The notes under the pieces: model-generated
The model's input: the letters and a program-made list of their open reading frames with translations, nothing else
What the model was told of the DNA's origin: nothing
Database searches by the model: none
NCBI RefSeq assembly: GCF_000250985.1
Contig: NW_013524647.1
Span: 334,983 to 398,982, forward strand
Reading direction: 5' to 3'
Source of the DNA: Nematocida parisii ERTm1
Taxonomy: Eukaryota > Microsporidia
DNA: 64,000 bases
Translations under genes and position numbers: made by a program
Shown: positions 48,171 to 57,345 of the stretch, one piece after another
Position numbering within the stretch: the stretch's first letter is position 1
How the letters are laid out: every line of letters starts with the position of its first letter

Positions 48171-50258
48171 TTACACAAATACCAATATATTATTATAATA
48201 TAATACACTAGCAGTAATAAGTAATAATATAAGTAATAATACATATATTATATATCTATTAAATAAATCAGTTATATAAGAATTAGTCACTGGATCATTT
48301 ACCACAGGAATATCTATTTGTACATGAGGATCAGCCACAGGATCATTTACCACAGGAATATCTATTTGTACATGAGGATCAGGAATAGGATCATTTATCA
48401 CAGGAATATCTATTTGTACATGAGGATCAGGAATAGGATCATTTATCACAGGAATATCTATTTGTACATGAGGATCAGCCACAGGAATACTCCCGTGTAT
48501 ACCAGGATAATTAGTCATAGGATCAGACACAGCAGCGATAAGATCATTTACCACTGAAGTAACTTCTGCTTGTACACTATAATTAGTCTGTGGTTCATAC
48601 GCACTAGTAGTACTATCATCATGGAATTTAATTGATGATTTAGAACCACTTGAATTAATACATCCTCTGAGTGTTTCTGTACTGGGATTATTCTGATACG
48701 TACCAGGAGTATATTCATCCATTATAATAGATTCAGTCTTAGATACTTCAGGATTAGAAGTATCTTCTATACTCTCTATATTAATCATAATATCATGATC
48801 CTTACCATAAAAAAATGGATTATTTAGCATCATATCTATATCAATAGCACTAATACTATCTATTACACTATCTACTGGTTTAAAACACTTATTCTTATGT
48901 CCAAGTGGTTTTATATCCTGTATTGTGGTATTTAATATATTATTCAGTGGCATATTCAATGGTTCATTAAATATCATACTTATCTGATTCTTAATATTCC
49001 ATGCTCTTGGTACAACCACATTCTCATTAAACTCATCTATATCCATATTATATGAATAACAAAGATTTTTCAATTTCTCATGCGTATAGTCATTATAATT
49101 AATACAAACATCATATTCCTGGTATGTGTACAGTCCAAGTTTAATTAGACCATTAATAATCCCTGTATACGTACACATAGCCTTATCCATAGCAAATAAT
49201 AAGTATACTATACCATGCATACAATTAAATTCCATATAAACAGGTAAACAATCACATACACTTTTGATTAGTTTAGATTTAACCCCAGGTGCATGCGATA
49301 CCATGAAATTAACCCCAGATAGCTTACTTACATTATAAAATCCCTTTAAGAATTTCACCATATGATCTAATTTATCCTTTAACCCAGGAACTTTCTCAAT
49401 TATTCTTGTCCCTTTCTTTATAAATTCAACCGTACTACTAATTAATTCTCTTAAAATCGGTAAATCCAATACTTTCTTTATATGCGAATTTTGAAATTCT
49501 TTCTTAAGCTCACTTTTTGTTATTTTTTTACTTTCTATAATTATGGAATGATTCATTATTTGCATACATCTGTATATATCTTCAGTATAACAAGATACAA
49601 ATAAGGATAATAATTGGATATCATCATCAGATAAGTCTAGATTGTGTATATTAGATCGTAATACATTAGATTTATAATTACACGTAGTAAAATTACTTAT
49701 ATTTGCGGTTATTATATCTAAGACTCTTTCAAAATTTGAACATTTACCTGACACATGTGGTTTACATAAGTATCTCATTGCGTATTTCTGGCTATAATCG
49801 GGTTCTTTTTGATTATTATCTCGTCTGTGTAAGTATAATGCCATATGAATATCATCTTTAATTGAATTTATGAGTGTATTTGGGAGTGCTGTATATATGT
49901 GTAAATTATTCAGTAGGTTATAAATGGCTGATTTGTTTGTATTTAGTACGTCACTGGCTTTAATATTATTTATGAATGTATCGGATATACGCATGGATTC
50001 ATTAATTATATTAATAATCGTGTGCTCATTTATTTCTTTAATAATATATGTATGGCATACTATTAGTGATATAAATACATTATAAGCTAGATTATTTAAA
50101 TTTGTATATTTTTCATTGTGTAAATCGTCTTTTTTATAGACATTTAGTACTATTGTGATTAATCTATCTTGGATATCTTCTAAGCACATTAAATTTTCGT
50201 TGGACTTTGAGAATGCTCTTTGTATTTGGGCTCTTAACTTCTGTTCATTTATGTCCAT
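48171..50258 (-). CDS. Large C-terminally anchored protein with DPHVQIDIPV repeats
   Basis: The protein has 695 residues from the ATG at 50258 (only a TTG lies just upstream). Residues 1-440 are helical and Ile/Asn-rich with no recognised domain. About 480-600 is acidic and Ser/Thr-rich. Four near-perfect 16-residue repeats (DPHVQIDIPVINDPIP) follow at about 590-655. The end is a strong membrane span (YIIYVLLLILLLITASVLYY) with a very short tail. The Pro/Asp spacing of the repeats suggests an extended stalk that holds the N-terminal domain away from a membrane. The plan is that of copies A-D, but sequence similarity to them is not obvious. Possibly a host-facing protein (inference). Confidence 0.65.
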   Translation of the reverse strand: MDINEQKLRAQIQRAFSKSNENLMCLEDIQDRLITIVLNVYKKDDLHNEKYTNLNNLAYNVFISLIVCHTYIIKEINEHTIINIINESMRISDTFINNIKASDVLNTNKSAIYNLLNNLHIYTALPNTLINSIKDDIHMALYLHRRDNNQKEPDYSQKYAMRYLCKPHVSGKCSNFERVLDIITANISNFTTCNYKSNVLRSNIHNLDLSDDDIQLLSLFVSCYTEDIYRCMQIMNHSIIIESKKITKSELKKEFQNSHIKKVLDLPILRELISSTVEFIKKGTRIIEKVPGLKDKLDHMVKFLKGFYNVSKLSGVNFMVSHAPGVKSKLIKSVCDCLPVYMEFNCMHGIVYLLFAMDKAMCTYTGIINGLIKLGLYTYQEYDVCINYNDYTHEKLKNLCYSYNMDIDEFNENVVVPRAWNIKNQISMIFNEPLNMPLNNILNTTIQDIKPLGHKNKCFKPVDSVIDSISAIDIDMMLNNPFFYGKDHDIMINIESIEDTSNPEVSKTESIIMDEYTPGTYQNNPSTETLRGCINSSGSKSSIKFHDDSTTSAYEPQTNYSVQAEVTSVVNDLIAAVSDPMTNYPGIHGSIPVADPHVQIDIPVINDPIPDPHVQIDIPVINDPIPDPHVQIDIPVVNDPVADPHVQIDIPVVNDPVTNSYITDLFNRYIIYVLLLILLLITASVLYYNNILVFV
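48292..48483 (+). repeat. Four tandem 48-bp repeats inside the 695-residue gene
   Basis: Units start at 48292, 48340, 48388 and 48436, each encoding (on the minus strand) one 16-residue repeat. The two middle units are almost identical (GGATCATTTATCACAGGAAT). The outer ones carry ACC for ATC, which changes Ile to Val. Near-identity at the DNA level points to recent expansion or homogenisation. Confidence 0.9.
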
Positions 50259-50843
50259 CAAATTTTTATGAAAAATAAATTATATTAAAAATTTGCTAAA
50301 AATAACGGATTTAATCAAGATTACACAGCCACCATCAAGTATAGCCAGGAATAATCAGTGCATAGTGTATTATATGCTGTAAGGCATAAATAATATTTTA
50401 ATAAATAAATCATGCATAGTTCACATATACTAAATCCGTATAATATTATCAGATTATACAATAATAAATATAATAGTATATAAAGAGCATATAAAGAGTA
50501 TTTATAACTATAAAAATAATTAAATATTACTTATTGGTAATTGTATAATAAGTAATACATTATATATTATATATAGTACAATAAGTTATGTATGTTTATA
50601 TATTATATATTATACAATTACTCTTAAATAATACTATTTATTATACAATTACCAATAAGTAATACATTATATTACCTTATATTTATTTTTTTATTTTTAA
50701 TTATTACACAAACTACATTAAATATTACTTATTACTTATTACTTATTACTTATTAAATATTAGACTGTTCTTATTTATTATATATTATACAATTACTCCT
50801 AATTAATTATTATTTATCTTATTAGACTGTTCTTAATTATTAC
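50259..50843. other. Low-complexity AT-rich intergenic region
   Basis: Repeated ATTACTTATTA, TATATTATACAATTAC and AATACATTATA words, no gene. Several words are reverse complements of those downstream of G6PD. Confidence 0.45.
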
Positions 50844-50927
50844 TTATTACACATATACTATTACTTATTACACATATACTATTACTTATTACACATATAC
50901 TATTACTTATTACACATATACTATTAC
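50844..50927 (+). repeat. Four perfect 21-bp tandem repeats
   Basis: Unit TTATTACACATATACTATTA plus C, four head-to-tail copies at 50844, 50865, 50886 and 50907. They lie about 110 bases before the G6PD ATG. There are no spacers, so this is not a CRISPR-like array. Confidence 0.88.
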
Positions 50928-51038
50928 TTATTACTCTATGTTTATTATTTATTATTTTTTATTTTTATTTATTACACATTGTATTATATATATTACTTAT
51001 TACTCTATTACTATTTATTTTTATTTATTACGTATTGC

Positions 51039-52799
51039 ATGATAATTATAGCAGGATGTACAGGAGACTTAAGCAAGAAGAAGTTGTTCCCAGCCATTAA
51101 TAAATTATTCAGAAGGGAATTGTACAACTGTACAAATACAAATTATACAAATAAAGAATTAGACCTAACAGATGCCACACTAAGCAGTTCTACATCAGCA
51201 CATAACTTAAGCAAGTACAGTCCAATTACGCATGCCAACCCAAAGGACAGTAAATGCAATAAAAATTATTTAGAAGCAACGGAAAGTAAAATTTTATATA
51301 AAAAAATTTTACAGGGTGATTTATTAATTAACAATAACATAAAAATACCTAGAATTATAGGGTACGCCAGGAGTATATTAAATAGTACACAATTTATACA
51401 GCGGATTGATCCTAATATATCTTATCTTAAGGAGACTATTAGTAATATAGAGTATTACAGTGGGGAGTATAAGGATATGGTTAGTAATATATATGGTATG
51501 ATTAATGAAGAGTATAATATGGATAGTACAGTAAGTAATGAGCCTATATATTTTTATTTAGCTGTACCACCTGAAATTTATCCAAGTATTTTAAAAAGTG
51601 TAAAAATTTTAAAAAATAACGGAAATAACGGTATTTTTAAATTACCAATTTTATTAATTGAAAAACCCATTGGTACATCACTTAACTCATTTTTACAGTT
51701 AAAACAAGATATATTATCAGATTTAGACAGATCTTTATGTGTAGACCATTATTTATTCAAGAATGTAATGGTAATGTATAAAGACCTGTACACCACCAGT
51801 GTATTACAGGATATAATAGTACCTGAACATATTTCTGAAGTAAAAGCGTACTTTAATGAAGTAATTGGTGTATCAGGCAGGGAGAGTTATTATAATACGT
51901 CAGGTGCGTGCAGGGATGTATTACAGAACCATTTATTACTAATTATATCTACTGTATTAGCTGGTACTAATAGTAGACTATCTATACTACAGGATATTAC
52001 TGCACTAACTGAAGGTGGCACTGTATTTGGTGTGTATAAGGAGTATTATAAGGTTATCAGTAGGAGTATTAGTGTGTGTGACAGTGTGCGTGAGAGTTAT
52101 AGTGAGACGTCACTTGAAAAAATCAGTAAAATCAAAAATATTCCAAATAAGGAAATAAAAAATAACGGAAATATAAAAAATACCGATGTAAAAGAGACTT
52201 TTATAAGGACTGTTACTAAAATAGGTGGAAATTGGAACATTCCATTAAAAATGACTGCTGGCAAGAAGATGCCATCACATTTTGTTGGGGTTATTTTAAT
52301 TATGAAAAAATCAGGTATTTTAAAATTTGCAAAACAAAAAACAGACGTAAAAGATTATGAAAACCTGAAATTATTAGAAAAAATAATAAAAAAACTAGAA
52401 AACCCCGATAAATTAGACCAAGACACCCAGGATATTTCATTATCTGATGATATATGTGTGGAAACGGATGAAAGTGTCAATGAATCAGAAGAAAGTACAG
52501 AAAATTTTGATAAAACAAAAAATACAAAAAAAACTACCATATCGGGAAAGATAAAAATAAAAATAACTCCAAAAGAGGAAATATCGGTAGAATTAAAATA
52601 TAAAAATAAACTTGCAAAGAAAGTGAACATTCCCATACCAAAAACAGAAGATAAAATAGATGCGTACGAGCACTTATTCCACCAGTTAATATTTAAAGAG
52701 GATTACAGCAACTTCTCTGCTCTCTCTGAGATAGAAGAGCAGTGGAGAATTGTAGACCCAATTTTAGACAGTGAGAATATACGTAGAGTATATTACTAG
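51039..52799 (+). CDS. ZWF1: Glucose-6-phosphate 1-dehydrogenase
   Basis: The protein has 586 residues from the ATG at 51039; upstream of it is only a hydrophobic, TTG-started extension from T-rich DNA. The N-terminal NADP site reads IIIAGCTGDLSKKKLFPAIN (GxxGDLxKKK pattern). The active-site block is CVDHYLFKN (usually R-I-DHYLGKE; the Gly and Glu are replaced). It is followed by a conserved EVIGVSGRESYYNTSGACRD then VLQNHLL. It starts the oxidative pentose phosphate pathway and supplies NADPH. It is about 80-100 residues longer than usual because of Asn/Lys/Ser-rich inserts, one at about 470-510. The changed catalytic block deserves checking for activity. Confidence 0.9.
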   Translation: MIIIAGCTGDLSKKKLFPAINKLFRRELYNCTNTNYTNKELDLTDATLSSSTSAHNLSKYSPITHANPKDSKCNKNYLEATESKILYKKILQGDLLINNNIKIPRIIGYARSILNSTQFIQRIDPNISYLKETISNIEYYSGEYKDMVSNIYGMINEEYNMDSTVSNEPIYFYLAVPPEIYPSILKSVKILKNNGNNGIFKLPILLIEKPIGTSLNSFLQLKQDILSDLDRSLCVDHYLFKNVMVMYKDLYTTSVLQDIIVPEHISEVKAYFNEVIGVSGRESYYNTSGACRDVLQNHLLLIISTVLAGTNSRLSILQDITALTEGGTVFGVYKEYYKVISRSISVCDSVRESYSETSLEKISKIKNIPNKEIKNNGNIKNTDVKETFIRTVTKIGGNWNIPLKMTAGKKMPSHFVGVILIMKKSGILKFAKQKTDVKDYENLKLLEKIIKKLENPDKLDQDTQDISLSDDICVETDESVNESEESTENFDKTKNTKKTTISGKIKIKITPKEEISVELKYKNKLAKKVNIPIPKTEDKIDAYEHLFHQLIFKEDYSNFSALSEIEEQWRIVDPILDSENIRRVYY

Positions 52800-52959
52800 T
52801 AAAAGCAAAACTTAGTAATAATAGTATACTATAAGATGAACCAATAATAATAAATATAAATATTTATTACACATACCATAATAATAAATAATATATTTTA
52901 CTTATATTTTAAACAGGATTTTATACAGTAATTAGCAATAATACAATAATAAGTAATAT
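52800..52959. other. AT-rich spacer
   Basis: No gene. TAATAATA-type words lead into the tandem units that follow. Confidence 0.35.
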
Positions 52960-53060
52960 ACTATATGTAATAAGTAATAGAATATAATACACTATGTGTA
53001 ATAAGTAATAGAATATAATATACTATGTGTAATAAGTAATGTACTATGTGTAATAAGTAA
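52960..53060 (+). repeat. Tandem ACTATGTGTAATAAGTAAT units
   Basis: Two 31-base units (52960, 52991) and two shorter ones (53022, 53043) share ACTATRTGTAATAAGTAAT. The core TGTGTAATAAGTAAT is the reverse complement of ATTACTTATTACACA in the 21-bp array upstream of G6PD, so the gene is bracketed by inverted copies. Confidence 0.75.
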
Positions 53061-53179
53061 TTGGTGGTTTTGGATAGTGACACCCAGATGCTGTTTAAAC
53101 TGTCAAAATATGAAGTGACAGCTTTTATGATGGTAAGTCATCTATAAATACAGTATGTATTAAATAAGCAAGTTTCCAT
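53061..53179. other. Possible gene fragment
   Basis: The plus frame over about 53064-53147 reads VVLDSDTQMLFKLSKYEVTA and then a stop. It is protein-like and has a less biased base composition than the repeats around it, but lacks an upstream start. It may be the tail of a lost gene. Confidence 0.25.
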
Positions 53180-53389
53180 ATGCATAAGACATCAAGAAAG
53201 AATCAATTTATACAAATCGGCATAACAGTAACAGCAGTAATTATAGTCATATGGATATACCACATAATCAGAAACAACGATAAGCCAGCAAAAGGTGGAC
53301 AGTCAAACAAACCAAAACTACTAGAACTACCAGCACCACCAGAACCACCAGAACCAATTGAAAAGAAGCCCATCATAGAAGAAGCATAA
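53180..53389 (+). CDS. Small single-span protein with Pro-rich tail, 69 residues
   Basis: A basic start (MHKTSRKNQ), then one span (FIQIGITVTAVIIVIWIYHI), then a basic and Pro/Glu-rich tail (LLELPAPPEPPEPIEKKPII). Coding-strand composition (A- and C-rich, normal third positions) favours this strand over the Phe/Gly-rich overlapping minus frame. The Pro-rich part could be a ligand for SH3- or WW-like domains, or just a stiff spacer. No family recognised. Confidence 0.5.
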   Translation: MHKTSRKNQFIQIGITVTAVIIVIWIYHIIRNNDKPAKGGQSNKPKLLELPAPPEPPEPIEKKPIIEEA

Positions 53390-53569
53390 AATAAGTAAGG
53401 ACCAAGTATAAATACAATAATAAACAGAAGACCACCCGATATAAGTATCAGTATAATATACTTAACCAAATCCAGTGTAATAAGACTGAAGTATTAATAA
53501 CTTACTATTATATGTATAATACGTACTAAATATAATAAATAAGCCACCCATTCTTATACATATTTATAA

Positions 53570-54080
53570 CAGAGCAGTAAGAATAATATACATATACAAT
53601 AGTACCACAATACCACAGTATGACTATATATATACACATATACAATAGTACCACAGTATGACTATACTTATACTATATACTATACTTACATATGCTTATA
53701 TGACTATACACTTATATGCTTATGCTTATACCTGTCTAATTGTATTACTATACTTATACTGTATATACTATACTTACATATACTTATACTATATATATAT
53801 ACTGTATACCTGTCTAATTGTATTACTATACTTATACCTGTCTAATTGTATTACTATACTTATACTTATACTTATATGACTATATATATTACTTATACTG
53901 TATTACTATACTTATATACACTTGTTTAATTTTATTACTGTCTGATACTGTATTACTATACTTACACCTGTCTATATACTATACTTACGTATACTTACTT
54001 ATATATTACTTATACGTATACTTGTCTATATATGTACTATATACTATGCTTATCTCTATGCCTTATGGTAATACATTCAG
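53570..54080 (+). repeat. Low-complexity TATACTTATACTGTATATAC array
   Basis: About 500 bases built from variants of ACTTATACTGTATA and CCTGTCTAATTGTATTACTA. The Tyr/Leu/Ile-rich frames across it reflect the repeats and are not credible proteins. Confidence 0.8.
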
Positions 54081-54109
54081 GTAATGCACTGATAATTATA
54101 ATAAATAGT

Positions 54110-54455
54110 CTAATGTGGTTTATTTATACGTCGAAGTACTCTATCCATAATGATACCATCACACATACGTACATGCCCGAGACTGATCATACAACGTGAC
54201 TACGCACGATGATTCTGCCTTGATACAGGCTGGGGTCTATGAATCACAGATTATCTTAGACTATATAAATATCACGCACTCAGCCAAATCATAAAAGAAC
54301 CACGGGATACATTCACCATAAGGCACAGTACTAATAGTACCACAAGGACTCATGCACATCCCGATATCCTAATAATCATAATAAAGAGCATTATCAATAC
54401 TATCTCTATCATAGAGTGTGTTATACAGATGGGTACAGTGCCTCCTCATGAGTAC
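54110..54455. other. GC-richer ORF-less stretch, possible RNA gene
   Basis: Between the low-complexity array and the SDR 3' end, composition suddenly resembles unique sequence (CGTACATGCCCGAGACTGAT, GATACAGGCTGGGGTCTATG) but no frame longer than about 40 residues is open. Small stems can be drawn (GCCT-TGATAC-AGGC at about 54,218; GTACTA-ATAGTAC at about 54,329). It may be an unrecognised RNA or a dead gene. Confidence 0.35.
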
Positions 54456-54459
54456 ATCA

Positions 54460-55443
54460 CTATGAAATCATCTCTGCATTCTCCCATACGTCATTAGCAC
54501 GGTCGAAATATTCTGAATTTATACGTTCCTCTGATACTCCATTGAAATATTGAACTGTTCTCTTTTTAGTCTTCTTTATACTGTGCATGACATAATCAGT
54601 CCATAACTCATTCATAAAACTACAACTTATGATCCTTACGTCTAAGTAACTGTACCTTGATTTAGCACCAATCCCTAAGAAACAACTCAGTAACTGACTA
54701 TAACAATAAGAGAATAAATAACTCGGGATAAGTACAGGAGGTTTCTCAACCAGATTGAACACCCGGTGCGTACAAATTATAACCATGCCATTACCACTCT
54801 TTAACTTATCAGCAAGACCTCTTATTAATAGAAAGTTGAACAAGTAATTCTTCTTGGCATTATGATCCTTCTCTAATAAAATCCTGCTCTTATCTTTGTA
54901 TAACTCATTCTTGTTAATGAACCCTTTCTTCTCCTTGGATGGGATTATTTTCTTCTCAATCCCTTTAATTGGCTGCACTCTGATGTCCTTGGATAACTTA
55001 CACGCAGATGAATTTATAACCAGAAGATCAATTGATTTCTGTGGTACTTTCTTAATGAATATGTCTATGGAATCTTCATTTCTTATTTTAATCGGGATGG
55101 GTACGGTATACTCCGCATGCACACCTGCCTCATCTGGGTATGTAACAGAATAACCCTGTTTTATGAGCTTATCCCGCAGGATACTTCCATATTTACTGGT
55201 TCCATCTAATAATACTGCACTCTTCCTGGGCACGTCCTTGATTTCTGTATCTATACCTGCCTCTGAAGGACTTTCCTTAATTCTACTCTCACTGTGCATA
55301 ATACCGTATATGTACTCTAATACGTACTCTGTCCCTATGACTAACACTGCCTTTATATCAAATGGGAGCATTACGTGCTTCATCCCACGCATTATTAATA
55401 ATATTAAGCTATTCAGCCAGGCACTGCTTTTGTTTCTCTTCAT
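54460..55443 (-). CDS. Highly diverged short-chain dehydrogenase-like protein
   Basis: The protein has 327 residues. The SDR pattern survives in outline. After a hydrophobic N-terminal segment comes SAVLLDGTSKYGSILRDKLI then KQGYSV, where TGxxxGxG should be. Next are SIDLLVINSSAC (for LV-x-NAG) and GNGMVIICTHRVFN (the strand that normally carries the catalytic Ser). The Tyr-x3-Lys pair is not visible at the expected place (SYLFSYCYSQLLS). The N-terminal span suggests ER anchoring, as in 3-ketosphinganine reductase or HSD17B12-like enzymes. Loss of the nucleotide and catalytic motifs suggests a non-catalytic or strongly altered role. The fold call is moderate. Confidence 0.5.
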   Translation of the reverse strand: MKRNKSSAWLNSLILLIMRGMKHVMLPFDIKAVLVIGTEYVLEYIYGIMHSESRIKESPSEAGIDTEIKDVPRKSAVLLDGTSKYGSILRDKLIKQGYSVTYPDEAGVHAEYTVPIPIKIRNEDSIDIFIKKVPQKSIDLLVINSSACKLSKDIRVQPIKGIEKKIIPSKEKKGFINKNELYKDKSRILLEKDHNAKKNYLFNFLLIRGLADKLKSGNGMVIICTHRVFNLVEKPPVLIPSYLFSYCYSQLLSCFLGIGAKSRYSYLDVRIISCSFMNELWTDYVMHSIKKTKKRTVQYFNGVSEERINSEYFDRANDVWENAEMIS

Positions 55444-55682
55444 GCGTATCGGTAAATAAAAAATTCATAATAATAAATTTAATTAATACGTTTAATATTA
55501 CAACCCGATATAACCCTAAATATAAATATACGAATTTTGATTTTATTGAAAGTGTCCAGTTTTAATTTAGTAAAGATAAAAATGAAGGGGTTTTATATTT
55601 TTAATTTCTGTAATAATTGAAGTGTCCGTAAATTACTCTTAATACTATAATTACACTAAGAATAATTTAGGGTTAATTCGGG
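55444..55682. other. Intergenic with TTAGGGTTAATTCGGGTTA
   Basis: Carries ATAACCCTAAA near 55,511 and TTTAGGGTTAATTCGGGTTA at about 55,667-55,685, the latter overlapping the proteasome beta5 stop codon. These are joined TTAGGG-like and TTCGGGTTA words. Confidence 0.4.
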
Positions 55683-56330
55683 TTATTCCATATACTTATC
55701 ATATAAACAGGACACATCCTGTGAGTCAACCTTACTCCACCCAGTCTCATCAATAAAGTAAATATTCACAGTACCACCAGAATACGCATCACTGTGACCA
55801 GCATGAAATATCGCCCGTCTTGCTAATTCAATTGCATCTTCTTTGTCCATCTCGTATTTATAGCCTGTGTTTAAGATACCGTAAGCGAACAGTGACCCAG
55901 ACCCAACAGAGAATAACTTGCCATTTACACAGTTACCTGAATCATCCACATAGTAAATGGCCGGACCAGATGAACCCCACCCGCATACCATGCTCCCTAT
56001 GGATAAACCACGGCCCTTATACGCATTAAGCGTAGCAGAAAGGTATTTAGCTGCACCTGCCACTGGGATTCTTTCTCCGTACTTTAATTCATGCTGCATG
56101 GCATAATTTCCCATGGCTCTCTCCCAGTAGAAGCAGTCAGCAGCACCACCTGCCATGGTACCAAGCAAGTACTTATTCACTTGTATGACTTTATTAACAG
56201 TCTGTGATGCGATATACGACCCAGAAGTGGCCCTGGAATCTACTGCCACAACAATCCCATCTTTTGTAATGAATGACGCCGTGGTTGTGCCTTTATCCAA
56301 AGCGAACAGCTTGTCTTTACCACTAAACAT
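55683..56330 (-). CDS. PRE2: 20S proteasome subunit beta5 (chymotrypsin-like)
   Basis: The protein has 215 residues. A very short propeptide (14 residues, ending DKG) precedes the catalytic Thr of TTTASFITKDGIVVAVDSRA, with Asp and Lys partners in the usual places (Asp of the VAVDSRAT block, Lys of VNKVIQVN). AGGAADCFYWER and GWGSSGPAIYYVDDSG identify the beta5 class. It forms the inner ring of the 20S core and cleaves after hydrophobic residues. Yeast Pre2 has a 75-residue propeptide needed for assembly; its near absence here is a notable reduction. ATAACCCGATATAACCCGAA lies 60 bases upstream. Confidence 0.94.
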   Translation of the reverse strand: MFSGKDKLFALDKGTTTASFITKDGIVVAVDSRATSGSYIASQTVNKVIQVNKYLLGTMAGGAADCFYWERAMGNYAMQHELKYGERIPVAGAAKYLSATLNAYKGRGLSIGSMVCGWGSSGPAIYYVDDSGNCVNGKLFSVGSGSLFAYGILNTGYKYEMDKEDAIELARRAIFHAGHSDAYSGGTVNIYFIDETGWSKVDSQDVSCLYDKYME

Positions 56331-56389
56331 AATATAAATAAAAAATAATCGGGATATATACAGCAGTTAGCATAAATTTAATAATATAA

Positions 56390-56410
56390 ATAACCCGATA
56401 TAACCCGAAT
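56390..56410 (-). promoter_or_regulatory. Doubled ATAACCCGA word upstream of beta5
   Basis: Two TTCGGGTTATAT-type words in tandem on the minus strand, about 60 bases before the beta5 ATG. A similar doubled word (ATAACCCGAATTAACCCGAA, 56595-56614) lies just beyond the alpha7 stop. Confidence 0.35.
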
Positions 56411-56631
56411 ACATCCACACAGTGTAAGTATACGTATATTATACGGTAGTACTTTATGCACAATATGTATAAAGTATTATAAATCATAATGCGTAAATCC
56501 TGTTATAAATCACAATAAACACAAAAGTACTTTATACACAATGTGTATTTATTCATACTTAATAGCAAATGGATCATTAATTATGCAATTTATTATAACC
56601 CGAATTAACCCGAATATCAAAATATAATCCA

Positions 56632-57345
56632 CTAACTGTGCCCACTAATAAACCCCTCAGAAATTGAATTAATCTCATCCTCAGGCACCCGTTTAATCCC
56701 AGCATCCTTAGACACCTCAACCATCTCAATAACAAACAAGCCATCTGACAGCTCATCCTTGGATAAGTGAAGTACCCGGATGGCTGCTTGTACGGCATCA
56801 TCCCGTGTGGTTATGTCCTGAACCTTCTCTAACTCAGTCTTAGCAGCCTGTGCATTAAGACCAACCGCATAAGCACGGCACTTATTCACTGCACCTGACG
56901 GATCAATATGGAATAGGTTCACGCCCTGTGCACCCTGTGAGGACAGCAAGAACTCGCACCCGACAGGTCTCCATGACATATATGACGTAAAGTGTACTAA
57001 ATACATCCTGATCTGATCAAGCATTTCTTCCTCTAATGGTTCCCTCTCCCTGGCCTGCAGTACTTCTATGCAGTACTTTTTAAGTTCATGCTTTAACACG
57101 AATGCATCATGGCCCATTCCGGTGTATGCCAGTGCGAATGCATCGGATATGCTCTCTATGAACAGGTACTTCTTAATGTCCACTAATTTTGAAGGTGCCT
57201 TCTTATCCACTGCTAGTATAACTCCATCTTTATACTGTATTCCTATTGTTGTGTGTCCTTTTGCTGCTGCCTTCCTGGCGTATTCTATTTGTAGGATATT
57301 CCCTGTGTCTGTGTACCTCCCACTTACGTCGATACTCTGTGACAT
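56632..57345 (-). CDS. PRE10: 20S proteasome subunit alpha7
   Basis: The protein has 237 residues from the ATG at 57345. The alpha-subunit N-terminal signature is diverged but readable (SGRYTDTGNILQIEYARKA, where most have FSPDGR-x-QVEYA). The class-specific part is WRPVGCEFLL, then IDPSG, then VGLNAQAAKTELEKVQ and the following RDDAVQAAIRVLHLSKDEL. These match alpha7 (PSMA3/Pre10) better than other alpha classes. It belongs to the outer ring that gates the core. It lies in tandem with beta5, 300 bases apart, so the pair may be co-regulated. Confidence 0.88.
   Translation of the reverse strand: MSQSIDVSGRYTDTGNILQIEYARKAAAKGHTTIGIQYKDGVILAVDKKAPSKLVDIKKYLFIESISDAFALAYTGMGHDAFVLKHELKKYCIEVLQAREREPLEEEMLDQIRMYLVHFTSYMSWRPVGCEFLLSSQGAQGVNLFHIDPSGAVNKCRAYAVGLNAQAAKTELEKVQDITTRDDAVQAAIRVLHLSKDELSDGLFVIEMVEVSKDAGIKRVPEDEINSISEGFISGHS

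Noticed and set aside
50844-50927. CRISPR-like array
   Set aside because: The 21-bp units are contiguous with no spacers, and the organism is eukaryotic.
53203-53469. 88-residue minus-strand hydrophobic frame
   Set aside because: TTG start and Gly/Ser/Phe composition typical of antisense to the Pro-rich plus-strand protein.
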